Source: Cyanoderma ruficeps (taxonomy: Eukaryota; Chordata; Aves; Passeriformes; Timaliidae). Taken from it: 64,000 bases of DNA. Positions 19,513 to 64,000 of this stretch are shown piece after piece (position 1 is the first letter of the stretch; each line of letters starts with the position of its first letter). A program made the translations under genes and the position numbers. The DNA lies in the NCBI GenBank assembly GCA_008694505.1, contig VZDJ01000063.1, positions 5,107,468 through 5,171,467 of the forward strand. The letters run 5' to 3'. The notes under the pieces were generated by a model that was given only the letters and a program-made list of their open reading frames with translations, was not told the origin of the DNA and searched no databases.

Positions 19513-22500
19513 ATGGCGGGGTCCAAGCGCGGGCTCCGCGGGCTCGGCCCGGCGGGCACCGACAGCGGCCCGGGCTGTCCCTGGCACGGGGCCGCGCTGC
19601 GCCGCTCGGCCTCCCGCTGCCCCGGGCTGTGCTGCCCCGGGCGGCCCGGCCGGGCCACGGGCCGCGGGCTCGGCCCGCTCCCCGCGCCCCCCGCACTGGC
19701 CGCGTCCCCGGCCGAGGCGGAGGACGAGGAGAGAGGTGGGTCCCGGAGGGGATCTCGGTGTCAGCCCCGCCGAGCACAGACCGACCCCCGCGGGGTCCCG
19801 AGGGAGGGGCGGCCCGCATTTAGTCATAAGTTAATCAAGAGACATCCAAGAGGGCGTTTTACTTCCTGAGGAGGGAAGGGCTCAGTGCGGTGTGTTTAGA
19901 TGTTTATGAGTCTGGTGATAGTAAGTCTGGAATAATGGATGTTACCTGCAGTGTTTCTAATGAACCCGGAGAACAATAAGAAATCCTCTGCAGAGAGAAG
20001 AGGATTCTCATTGCGAGCCTTTTGTTGTAAACTAAAACACAAGAAGTTCCACCTCAACATGAGGAAGAACTTCCTGACATGGAGAGTGGTAGAGCACTGG
20101 GACAGGCTGCCCAGGGAGGTCCTGGATTCTCCCTCTTCAGAGACATTCCAGACTTAAAGGAACACATTCCTGTGTCACCTGCTCCAGTTGACCCTGCCTT
20201 GGCAGGGGGTTTGGACTGGATGCTTTCCAGAGATCCCTTCCAACCCTAATGATTCTGTGATCCCATTTGTTTTATTTACGGAGTTGCCTTTCCCAGTGCC
20301 GCTGGCGGAGGTCTCACTGATGAACAAGTTGATCCACACATCCCTGGTGGAGTCCCAGCAGCATGTGGAGATTCTGCAGCGGGACCCCAGCTCCCCACTC
20401 TATTCCATCAAAACCTTTGAGGAGCTGCCCCTGTGAGTTGCCACAGCCCCTGACCCCACTATGCTCCAGCACACCAGCCTCCTTCACACAGGCACTTGGG
20501 ATGCTTTGTTTCCACAGGAAGAAGGAGCTCTTGCAGGGGGTTTATATGATGGGCTTCAATAGACCATCCAAAATCCAGGAGCAGGCTCTGCCACTCATGC
20601 TGGCATACCCGTGAGTAGGAACGTGGCTTGGTTGACCCCCTCGTGGCATCCCAGCCCTGTAGTGCCAAGCAGGAATGCCCTGACCCCTGCATTCCACTAA
20701 GCTGCTTTTGCCTTGCAGGCCCCAAAATCTGATTGCCCAGAGCCAGTCAGGGACAGGGAAAACAGCAGCTTTTGTCTTGGCCATGTTGAGCAGAGCCAAT
20801 GCCAACGAGAAATATCCACAGGTAATGCAGGACAGGGAGAGCTACTGCAGAAGGGGTTGGCCCAGGCACCCAGGACACTGCCACGGGCAGAGCTCTGGGC
20901 ATTGTCCCTGTTCCTGTGTGACTTTACCTACTGGAGCGGGATGATAAACCACCAGGGCCCGTCACAGTGGCAGGTAGGACCAAAAGCATGGTGCCCACCT
21001 CAGAGAGGTGCTTTGACTTGGCAGAGTGGATCAATCCAGGCTTCAGTTATCCTGGAATTTAGGTTTTGAGGAGCAACTGCAGACACTGCTGGTTTCTGGT
21101 GGTCAGATACTCCCAGTCCCCTCTCTGGGTGCAGAACCAGCTTTGCCAGCTGTTTCCAGCCATGAAAGATCTCCTCTTGTGTGGACAGTGTGCCTGAACT
21201 AGGGCACAGGAACAAGCTGCACCACGCTTCTGAGAGGAATTTCCTCCTCAGAAATACCAGCAGCAGCTTCTTTCTGCCCCTTTGGCTGGAGCTGGGAACT
21301 CCAGCTGTGCCGTGCTGCCCCATCCCCTGTGCCTCAGTGCTGTGGAATGCTCCTGAGCTCCTCTTGCTGTCCCTGCCCGGTGTGCCTCATCCTGGGTCTG
21401 ACAGCTCCTTCCTCTGCTCTCCTGCCAGTGCCTCTGCCTGGCTCCCACCTACGAGCTGGCTCTGCAGATTGGGCAGGTGGTGAGAGCCATTGGGAAATTC
21501 TGCACTGACATCAAGGTGAACTACGCTGTCCGGGGAAACCGAGGTGAGTCCAGCCTGGCACAGCCACCAGCACTGCTCCAGAAACGGGAAGGGAGAACAG
21601 GGATTCCCTCTTAGAGCCTGGACTGCCCAGACATCCATGAAGGGCAATGAAATAATGTTAGTCCCCCTCTCCTACTGAGGAGGCTTTTTCACCATCACTG
21701 GCTGCTTGCAGACTCCCTTTTCCCATATGGGGGTGGTTCCCACACCCCAAGGCTGTAGGGAAGTGTCATGATGATCCCTTGAAGGCACCACTGAGCAGCC
21801 AGGGTCTGAGCAAGCCAAGGGAAAACACAGAGAGCTCTGTGCCTGAAGGCAGCCAAATGCCTTCTGCCCCCTTGCAGTTCTGAAGGGAACAGTGCTGGAG
21901 GAGCAGATCATCATCGGGACACCAGGCACCACACTGGACTGGTGCTTCAAGCAACACATCCTGGACCTGACGAAGATCTCCTTGTTCGTGTTGGACGAGG
22001 CCGACATCATGATCGACACGCAGGGCCTCTCCTGTCAGAGCATCCGCATCCACAGGTGAGGATTGCTGAGAGCTGGAGTCCTGATTCCCTGCTTTCCCTT
22101 CTCCTTTAGCTTTAAAGGAATCTGTCACCAAAGAAGTGTAGAAGTGTCCCCATGGTGCCAAAGAGGCTTGTCCACAGGCCTGTCTTTCTGTAAAACTGCA
22201 TGCACTGGACACACAGGAAGACAATTCACCTCGTTTACCTTTCCTTTGAGCTGTTACAGGCCTCGGATTGACTCGCAGAATCATAGGATGGCCTCAGTTG
22301 GAAGGGACCTTAAAGCCCATCTTGTTCCCACCCTTTCCCATGGGAAAGGACACTTTCCATTAGACCAGGTTGCTCAGAGCTCCATCCAGCTTGGTCTCAA
22401 ACGCTTACAGAGATGGGGCAGCCACAGCTGCTCTGTGCAACCTGTGCCAGGGCCTCACCATCCTCCCAGGGAAGAACTTCCTCCTAGTATCTAAATCTGT

Positions 22501-24854
22501 TTTCTTTCAGTGTGAAGCCATTCCCCCCTTTTCCTGTCTCTCCAGACTCTTGTAAACAGTCCCTCCCCATCTTTCTTATCTTGGCTTTCCTTTCCAAGGC
22601 AATACAAAATCAGTTTAAATTAGGGTTTCTGCCCTTCTCCTGGGCAGCAGCTCTCTCTGGGGCTGACAGAGCTTTTTCTCTGCCCCAGGGCTCTTCCCAA
22701 GAGCTGCCAAGTGCTGCTGTTCTCAGCCACCTACAAGGAACCCGTGCGGGCCTTTGCGGAGCGGATCATCCCCGACCCCATCGTGATCAAGCTGCGTGAG
22801 GAGGAGCTCACCCTGAGCAACATCAGGCAGTACTTCATGGTGTGCCAGACCTCAGACGAGCAGTACAAGGCCCTCTGCAACCTCTATGGCAGCTTCACCA
22901 TCGGTCAGGTCATGATCTTCTGCCAGGTAAGGCCCCTGCCTGGAAGAGCCCTGCGCTGCCCCTCTCCCATTGGGAATAGCTGGAATGGGTCATTTTACAG
23001 TGTGGGCATAGTGGGCTCCTCCCAAGACCCCCAAAACAAAGGAGCAGACCCAGGGGAATGTTGAAAACTGCCGTGAGCTCCCTCAAAAGAAGCAGGGGAC
23101 TTTGGAGGGGGAACTGTCGGCCTCAGCCTCTCCCTGTGTGTGCAGACCCGGAGGCTGGCAGACTGGCTGTCGGGGAAGATGAGCCGGGACGGGCACCAGG
23201 TGGCCATCCTGACGGCAGAGCTGACGGTGGTGCAGCGGGCCAGCGTCATCCAGCGCTTCCGTGAGGGCAAGGAGAAGGTCCTCATTGCCACCAACGTCTG
23301 TGCCAGAGGTACCCTGGGGCACCCAGCACCCCTCGGATGGCCCGAAATGCACCAGCCCCGCACAAAGTGCACCCAAGCCACGTGGGCTTGAGCAGCTGGT
23401 CCCGTGGGACAAGGTATCCCAAGAGGATCCTTTCCCTCTCTTTCCAGGCATTGATGTGCAGCAGGTCACCACCGTGGTGAACTTTGGCCTCCCCATGGAT
23501 CAGGACGGCGAGCCGGATTTTGAGACCTACCTGCACCGCATTGGGAGGGCGGGACGCTTCGGGCACCGCGGCGTCGCCTTCAGCGTGGTGGAGAGAGGGG
23601 CCGTGGGGCTGGTGCACAAGATAGAGGAGTATTTCCGTGAGTATCCGCACGGATCCGCTGCTCCAGGAGGCAGGGTTGGGACTGTGATGCCCTCCAGCTC
23701 ATTTCCTGTTCTCAAATAGTCCTTGTCGGGCTGCTCCTCTCCCCGGGGCTCATCTCACTGGGAACAAGTGACAGATGAAACTTTTAGGGTGATTTTTGCT
23801 CCCCAGCAGGCAAATTTCCCAAGAAACAGCCTTGGAGGTTGTGTGCAACTTGCAAGGGATGTTACCAGTACCCAGGATGCCTCAGCATCCCTCTTTCAGG
23901 CATATTTTCTGCCTTTCCTTGCAAGCTGTGGTCCCAGGGGATCTGGTGCCCCAGCTTAGCTCAGCCCTAGCCGTGGGAGAGGAGATGGCAGCTGTGGAAA
24001 TTTTTCCTGAGTGGAAATTGATTGTCACTTGTTAACATCAAGAGGATTTTCATGGGATTTGCCAGACGCCAGGGCTGCACTGATGGCTTTTTGAATCCCA
24101 GTGCCTGTTTTCCCTGTGATTTTTAGAGGAAGCCTTCTGATGGGCAGGGAGCGGTGTCCCTTCCTCGTCTCCAGCCTCAGAGCCACTCAGCCCTCTTGGT
24201 TCCTTTAAATGTCCACCTGTCCTTGGAACCCGGAGTGAGCCTGAGGCAGGCACCAGGCAGAGAAGACACGAGCCACACATTCTGGCAAAGATTGTTGCCG
24301 TGGAGTAGAAGCAATGAGCAGCTGGAACAACTGGCATGTGGATAAACCCAACCACAGGCATGGCCAGAAGGGGCCAGTGTGAGGATGAACTCGCAGCAGT
24401 CTGACCTGTGCTTTTCACCTGGTGATGTTGCAGTTGGAGGGTACAAACCTTCCCTGTCCTGCATGGCCGTGGAGGTGGGAACATGGACCAGAGGCACATT
24501 AGAGGCTGAGGTCTGCCTGCTGCTGCCCTGGGGCTGCTGCCTGTGTGTGCTGCCGTGTTGTGGCTGCTGCCCCGATGCAGTTCCCCTCCCTCTTTCTCCC
24601 AGCTGATTCCCCCGCTGACCCAAGCTCCCCCTGCACTTCCTCCCAGTCGATTTCCCTGCAGAGGGAAATGCTGCAGTGAGCACTCCGGGAGCTTCCCAGC
24701 TGGCGCGGGGCACTCAGGTGGCGCTGACACCGGCTCAGGGGAACGAGCTCTGCTCTCACGTCCCAACAATTGCTCTTTCCTTCCTGCAGAGACCACGATC
24801 AAGCAGCTGGATCCGTACGACATGGACGAGCTGGAGAAGCTTGCAGCCGAGTGA
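19513..24854 (+). CDS. DDX25: DEAD-box RNA helicase DDX25 (GRTH), ten exons
   Basis: ATP-dependent RNA helicase of male germ cells, active in mRNA export and translation during spermatid development in mammals. Exons: 19513-19735, 20297-20432, 20518-20610, 20719-20821, 21429-21543, 21878-22055, 22689-22926, 23146-23308, 23448-23636, 24790-24854 (TGA 24852-24854). The product is 500 residues (human 483). Motifs in order: Q motif [14 protein letters not shown]; Walker [11 protein letters not shown]; motif Ib-like [13 protein letters not shown] box [13 protein letters not shown] in [15 protein letters not shown]; motif [12 protein letters not shown], where human has RTGR. The paralogue DDX19 is a close alternative, but [14 protein letters not shown], the germ-cell-type C-terminus [13 protein letters not shown] and the position next to HYLS1/PUS3 favour DDX25. 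Exon 1 is very GC-rich and encodes a 74-residue tail (many G, R, P, C) with little resemblance to mammals, so the start is the least certain part. Confidence 0.93.
19818..19997 (-). repeat. Inverted copy of the two outer flanks of HYLS1, joined
   Basis: Read on the minus strand, 19997-19922 matches the HYLS1 3' flank 18261-18332 and, without a gap, 19924-19818 matches the HYLS1 5' flank 16919-17029. Shared phrases include 'gggttcattagaaacactgc', 'aacatccattattccagact', 'ctatcaccagactcataaa' and 'ctcttggatgtctcttgatt'. The two source segments are about 1.3 kb apart and in the opposite order. They overlap at the joint by the trinucleotide 'tta'. It lies in DDX25 intron 1. Confidence 0.85.
20030..20264 (+). 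mobile_element. CR1 3' fragment in DDX25 intron 1
   Basis: Plus-oriented CR1 3' end ('aacatgaggaagaacttcct', 'gggacaggctgcccaggga', 'ttggactggatg', ending 'tgattctgtgat'). It stops about 32 bp before the exon 2 acceptor and starts next to the joined HYLS1-flank copy. Confidence 0.92.
22276..22560 (-). mobile_element. CR1 3' fragment in DDX25 intron 6
   Basis: Minus-oriented CR1 3' end ('cagaatcataggatggcctc', 'ttggaagggaccttaaagcc', 'gtgccagggcctcaccatcc'), antisense to DDX25. Confidence 0.92.
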
Positions 24855-25016
24855 GAAGCAGGAATTCGTTCTCCCAAATCCAAGTTCTAGTTCTAAACAG
24901 GAGGAAAAGTTACAGGGGAAAACTTTCCCAGTTCTCTTGTATCCTCCTGAAGCTGTTGAGTTTTGTTGTGTTGCCTGAGGAGAGGCTGGAGTGAGCCTTG
25001 TCTCGCTAGATGGCAG

Positions 25017-25205
25017 CAGGAATCCACTGCTGCCATCCCAGATCCTGGGGCAAAACCCGGCAGTGCAGGAGAGAGTTTGGAGCCCCAGTGGTCTGAAATC
25101 CAAGTGTTTGGGATGCCATCAGTAGGGGAGAGAGGTTGGACCCCAGGGGTCTGACATCCAAGTGTTCGGGGTCCCTGCAGTGAGGACACAAGTTGGACTC
25201 CAGGG
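25017..25205 (+). repeat. 58-bp tandem repeat in DDX25 3' UTR
   Basis: About three diverged copies of a 58-bp unit containing 'gttggaccccaggggtctga' and 'atccaagtgttcggggt'. It lies between the DDX25 stop and its polyadenylation signal. Confidence 0.7.
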
Positions 25206-25237
25206 ACTGGGCTGTGTTTGTGCCTTTGTTAATCTTT

Positions 25238-25243
25238 AATAAA
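25238..25243 (+). terminator. Polyadenylation signal for DDX25
   Basis: AATAAA about 385 bp after the DDX25 stop, the first perfect hexamer downstream. Confidence 0.7.
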
Positions 25244-26215
25244 TGAATTGTTTGTAATGACCTTAGGGTGATTACAAGGGTGGCTCCTTCGTTACCAAAT
25301 TTCTTTAAAATGTATCAATCCTTGCAGATGGGGTTTGATTAGCTCAGTGTTGACAATGGTGTTATTTGTCGCGTTGGCTATGGTGCCCTGCTCACCTCAC
25401 CCAAATTTCTACCCAAACCTGACCTGAACGGGCACAAAAAGGGACCAAAACATGATGAGAGCACAGCCAGAGGCGTGTGGCAGTGGGAGCAAGACCTGGT
25501 GATAGTGGGGGGACTTGGCCCTGGCTCTGCAGTTCCTTGCTGCCAGCTTTAGCCCGTTAGGACATTTCAAGCCCCAAAACCTCTTTGTGGGGAGTACACA
25601 CATTTGGTATTAACAGTGTGATTTTGGTAACAAGCAATGGATTCTAATTAAAGGATCAGTGAGGGAGATGGGAGATGGCAGGTAGTTTTCCAGACTTTGG
25701 TGAGTGTTCCGTGATCCCCCTCACCATGTGCACCCCCAAATCCCCCCGGGTTTGCTCCAGCCCCCTGGAATTGCGTTACAGCACAGTCACCCCCATGAAT
25801 GTTTGATGGTCTGGGGCGTGGCAGACAGTGGGAGATGAAATATCAAACCTTGCTCCTTGCCTGGCTTTCCCAGCTCCAAACCCCCCAGCTTTGATCACAG
25901 GGGATTGGCAGTGTATTTTCCCCTCCTTTAGCCAAAACACATTTGTGTGTGGAGGAGGGAACACTCAGGAATCACATTCCCACGTGAGGGGAATGCAAGG
26001 ATGCTGCCATTCCCACAGCAAGTGCACCCCTCCTCAGCCCTGAGATTGCAGGGGCCCAGGCGGCAGGAGTGGCGTCGGGTTCCCCCTGTGCTGTCAGGTT
26101 GATAAATAATTAACAGTTAATCAGGGCCGGGCTTAATTACCTGAGGGTAACCGGAGAGCAGGTCGTGCCGGAGAGCGCAGCCCTGCTTCGGCGTGCCGGC
26201 GCTGGACATGGCGCC
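25244..26215. promoter_or_regulatory. DDX25-VSIG10L2 intergenic region and VSIG10L2 promoter
   Basis: No exon was recognised. About 100 bp before the VSIG10L2 ATG there is a 13-bp palindrome, ATTAACAGTTAAT (26109-26121), beside another TTAATTA motif. These are homeodomain-type sites, although the half-sites are everted relative to the HNF1 consensus. The last 60 bp before the ATG are GC-rich. Confidence 0.4.
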
Positions 26216-30976
<4,761 letters not shown>

Positions 30977-31288
30977 GGGCTGAGCCACCTGCCCCGCTGA
31001 CCCAGCACCCACCTGGTGGCACTCGGGCCTCTCCAGCCCTTGCAGAGCCACTCTCGGCAGCATCAGGCAGCACCGATGACCCACCAGTTAATGTCACCAT
31101 CACCGTGACAGCGACACCGTGACCGCTCCGGCTTTTGCTCTTTATTTCCTTTTCCTCCTCTCTTCCAACCACGGGACGGCAGCACCCACCTGTGCCGCGT
31201 CGGCCTGGGAGGCAGCAGGCTGGAAATGCAGCGCCCGGCGAAAGCCTCTCCGGCTCAGCCTCGGGCCTGCAGTTACTGCTGGAGCTAA

Positions 31289-31312
31289 AATAAATATTTA
31301 GGCTACAATAAA
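31289..31312 (+). terminator. Polyadenylation signals for VSIG10L2
   Basis: AATAAA at 31289-31294 and 31307-31312, about 315 bp after the stop. One unresolved base (n) follows at 31327. Confidence 0.7.
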
Positions 31313-32232
31313 TAGTTTCTCACCGANGGCTGAAGCGCCACTCTCAGCCCCAGGGCTGGCATCGACTGGGGATGCTGCTTTGGGACTGTGCTGAGGTTTC
31401 TGTGGTGCAAAAACAGCCACAAAGCTTTTTGTGGGAAGGGGCCTCATCTTCAGCCTAAACTCCCCAATTTCAGGCCAAACCGCAGGAGGTTAAAAATAGT
31501 GATTGGAGCTGGTTTTCCCCTGCATTGGTGCAAGCACGAAGGGAAGCAGGGTCCAAGGAAAGTGTCAGGCAGTCCCCAGCTTTCCTGAGTCCTCATCTTC
31601 TGGTGTGTGTGGAAACAAGGGCACCTTGGGCCATTTTCTCCTGTATTTGGTTAATAATAACCCATTGGGAAGTATCAAACCACACGAACCAACCTTGATC
31701 AGTGCTCACAGAGTATCAATCCCCACACCAGCCATAAAGCAGCATCGATCCCCTTATCGAACCACCCCTAGAAACACAAACCCTTCCCAAAGCCCCTGCA
31801 AAACCATCACTTCCAAACACATAACATTCCAAAGGAATATTACAGCTTCTCTGGAAAACAGAGCATCTTTATCTGACACACCCACAATACAGGCGAGATT
31901 TAAGCAAGGTTGTTTAAAACCATGGTTAAATTTCAGTGTTTGGGGAAGATGAAGCAGCCAGAGTTAAATCCCAACCACTCCCCTGCTGATCTCTGTTGGA
32001 AAGGGGGAAAGTCTTGCAAAAGGAAAATCCAGGCTGCGAGGATGAGATAAACAGAAAGGGAGGAGGGAGATCTGTGGTGGCTCTGGGGTACGTGGCAGCC
32101 AAAGCCCACGGGTGTGAAGTTCATGGTGCGTAGAGAGCTTTGGAATAAGGCAGCTCTAGCTGGGAGGATGCACAACCCTAAAGAAAAGGCAAAAGAATAA
32201 ATATAAGCACAAATAATGCAATAGAAGAGAAG

Positions 32233-32592
32233 GCTTTGGGGAGAGTTCATTGTGGCCTTCAAGTACCTGAAGGGGGCTTATAAAAAGGAGGGAGAGGGAT
32301 TTCTCATACCAGCAGACAGTGAGAGGACAAGGGAGAATGGTTTCACACAGCCAGAGGACAGGTTTAGATGGGATATAGAGAATAAATTCTTCCCTCTGAG
32401 GGTGGTGAGGCCCTGGCACAGGGTACCCAGAAAATCTGTGGCTGCCCCAGTCTTGGAAGGGCCCGAGGTCAAGTTAGATGGGGCTTGGAGCAGCCCAGGA
32501 TAGTGGAAGGTGTCCCTGCCCATGGCAGGGGGTTGGAACTGGATGAGCTTTAAGATCTCTCCCAAATCAAACTGTTCTGGGGTTCTATGAAA
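32233..32592 (+). mobile_element. CR1 3' fragment between VSIG10L2 and CDON
   Basis: Plus-oriented CR1 ('gtggccttcaagtacctgaa', 'gaggacaagggagaatgg', 'ccctggcacagggtacccag', 'ggttggaactggatgagct', ending 'ctggggttctatga'). Confidence 0.93.
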
Positions 32593-34130
32593 CATAAAAA
32601 CCCCTCTCCCAACACTCGGAGTAGCCCACAGAGCTGCTGCTACCAAAGCAGATCTCAAGGGCTTCCTCCTCACACAGACAATCATTCCCCAAACCCCGTG
32701 ACTGGTGAAGCTGCACCAGTAGCCCTGAGCTCTCCAGGGCTTTGGAGGACCAGCAGCCAGGCTGGCACAGCTCCCTCCCTTCCCAGACAGGCCAGGGACA
32801 CACTGCTCTGGGCTGTACGTGTCACCTCAGGGTGGCCATAACTGTAAATTGTGCTTCATTTCTGGGGCTTTGCATTATGGCTCATGTAGGGGGAGGGAGT
32901 GTTTTGCAAGCACTGGTTTGGTTTATTTACTGGGATTAAATTTGGAGAGGCAAAATTAAAACACCCACCCAAGCCCTGCAGTTAAGGTTGCAGCACCTCC
33001 ATCGTGCTGTGGGTTCCTGACAGGCGTGCCCAGGGCTGGTGGGAGCTGTTTCACCATGACTGGTTTCATTTCAGGGCTATCCAAGGTGTTAGGGATCCCT
33101 CAAACCAAGAGTTGAACTGGATTTTGTCTTCTGGGAGTGGGCAAGTTAGACAGGCTGGATTTCCACCTGTACTTCTGCAGAAGGGTTATTGAGCACCTAA
33201 TGACACAGTGGCTGATTCAAGTTCTGCTTCAAGCTGCACAGGACAGACTCAACCGAGGCTCATTTTTCTTATTAATCTTCTTATTTCCTCATCAAGATCT
33301 TCTCAGAGAAATCAAAAGAGGCCAGGAGGTGTTCATGGAAAGGAGGGTTCAAGTACCATGTCACAGAGCAGCTGTTGGTCATTTCAGACCTGTTTAAATC
33401 CCTCTCTTGTGCTCCTCAGAAGTGCTTGTCCCACTGGTAAATTGCCATGGAAACACACTCCACATTTCCCATCCTCATTCTTTATATTATTGCAATTCTT
33501 TTTTATAGACACAACCAGGCTAGTTTTGTGGTGTGTGGGGGAAGAAAAAAAAAACCCAACGAAACAGGGATTTCAAAGCATAAATAATATAAAAAGGCAA
33601 CCATTTTGAAACCAAGATACATTCATATGACACTACTACAAAAAATAAATAGTGACTCTCTCTGTTATAATTAACATCCCCCCGTGACTCCCTTTCAGCA
33701 ATGCTGCCGTGCAGTTCCTGGCGTTGAGTGGGGACAGCAGTCACTGCCTCAGGTTTCCCGCAGCTGGAGCTGACAAAGGTCCCCAGAACCATTTAGGGTG
33801 ACTCCGGATGAACTCCATCCTGGTTTTTCCTTACAGTCCTTGGACACAGGCTGAAGAATGAGGGGACTCCAACTCAAAATGTGGTTCGACGTTTCTGAGT
33901 GCACACAGCTGCCGCCTGCAAAGCAAGAGCAGGGCGGGTGGTTGTGTCGGGTATTTCAGGAGATTCTCTGCCAGCTCAACAGACCCACATGCCCCAAAAA
34001 CTCTTTAATTCCAGAGGGTGACATTCTTTGGGCTGAGGCTCATTCCCACCACACCAGGCACAAGCAGGGGGCATAGGCTCTATCCCAACACAGCACCCGT
34101 ATCCAACAGCTCACACTGAGGAGGTCAGCC

Positions 34131-34480
34131 CAGCACTGGAATAATAAAACCTGCTCTGAGATGGCAATTGCTGAAAACAGCTATGAAATAATGCTGAACC
34201 TTCAGGATTCACTTGCACGTGGTCACAATTCACGTAACTGCTACATTCACCCCAAATCAGCAACAGCTCCAGGCATTTGGTGGAAATGGGTCAGTGAGGA
34301 GTTGGTGGCACCAAGGCCACACTCCTGATCTGACACAGACTGCCAGAAGTGTGTCCAGGGGAACCTCCCTTCCCCTCCTGCCACAGGGGGTGCAGAGGGA
34401 ACTGCCTGATTTCAGCACACAGGGTGCAATGACTCCAGGGTGGGACGAGGAACAGGTTCTCTTTCCACCAACAGAGACCA
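34131..34480 (+). repeat. Direct repeat, copy A (partner 37492-37830)
   Basis: Close match to 37492-37830 over about 340 bp, both starting 'cagcactggaataataaaac' and running through 'caacagctccaggcatttgg' to 'tttccaccaacagagacc', with few substitutions and short indels. Orientation is direct and the offset is 3361 bp. It is not CR1 and I did not recognise it as any other named element. Confidence 0.92.
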
Positions 34481-34830
34481 GGACCCTCCCTGTGCCAGTT
34501 CTGCCTCCAGGATGGCTCTGGAATGCCAGTGTGGCCTGTGTGTCCTGTGTCAGGGCCAGTGGGTGTGCTGTGAGTGCAGCATCCATCAGTCACAGCCTCC
34601 TTACCTGCTCAATGAGCCCTTTTTAGAGGCATCAATCACAAGGGCATGACAGGACCAGGCACTGGAGCAGCACTGCTCCCGCTTTCCATGATGGGAAAGG
34701 CGGGACACTTCACTTTCCTCCCAGCCTACTCTTACAAGGGTTTAATTACAGCCTTCCCCGCAATAAATTAAGATCCCTACAGACATCCTACAGAATATTC
34801 CCAGCTCCCCAGTCAGGTGGGATGCCTCAC

Positions 34831-64000
<29,170 letters not shown>

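Larger units (their letters stand above)
31313..34830. other. VSIG10L2-CDON region: CDON 3' end not resolved
   Basis: This stretch should contain the last CDON coding exon and 3' UTR on the minus strand, but I could not recognise the mammalian C-terminal sequence in any minus frame. It holds an A/C-rich tract (31660-31900), a CR1 element (32233-32592), and one copy of a 340-bp direct repeat (34131-34480). No other gene was recognised. Confidence 0.5.

Noticed and set aside
18676..19834. Long plus-strand frames upstream of DDX25 as an extra gene or DDX25 leader
   Set aside because: They follow the degenerate G/C-rich repeat and the CpG-rich exon in the wrong frames; only the frame from 19513 splices into DDX25 exon 2 in phase.
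31660..31900. A/C-rich stretch as a second mitochondrial insertion
   Set aside because: The composition is suggestive, but no stretch could be matched to a mitochondrial gene by reading.

Overview
The window is vertebrate nuclear DNA, almost certainly from a bird. CR1 LINE fragments of avian type are scattered through it, most introns are short, and the gene set (SIAE, PANX3, RPUSD4, PUS3, HYLS1, DDX25, a VSIG10L2-like gene, CDON) corresponds to human 11q24, which I recall as matching a small avian chromosome (chicken 24). Gene names rest on reading spliced exons against remembered family sequences; no search was run. Every exon edge quoted was placed at a canonical AG/GT site that keeps the reading frame.

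Layout. 1-1274: degenerate tandem repeat and non-coding DNA. 1275-4701 (+): SIAE without its first coding exon. 6372-8492 (-): PANX3, convergent with SIAE. 9845-12837 (-): RPUSD4, starting in a CpG-rich promoter. 13290-16386 (-): PUS3. 17382-18116 (+): HYLS1. 19513-24854 (+): DDX25. 26216-30976 (+): a six-Ig, one-FN3 transmembrane protein called as VSIG10L2. 34831-64000 (-): CDON from about its fourth Ig domain to near the C-terminus, with the N-terminal half beyond the right edge.

The genes do not form one pathway. RPUSD4 and PUS3 are both RNA pseudouridine synthases (mitochondrial RNA and tRNA positions 38/39). HYLS1 (centriole/cilium) and CDON (Hedgehog co-receptor) both bear on cilia-dependent development. 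DDX25 is a germ-cell RNA helicase, PANX3 a skeletal channel, and SIAE a sialate esterase.

The most unusual material is non-coding. (1) A cytochrome b NUMT lies in a CDON intron. (2) A segment in DDX25 intron 1 joins the two outer flanks of HYLS1 head to tail, in inverted orientation, as expected from a circular or tandem-duplication junction. (3) A CDON splice acceptor is tandemly copied about eight times. (4) A 10-bp minisatellite of about 530 bp starts a few bases inside a CDON donor and is open in several frames. (5) A 340-bp direct repeat brackets a CDON C-terminal exon. No previously unknown gene system was recognised.
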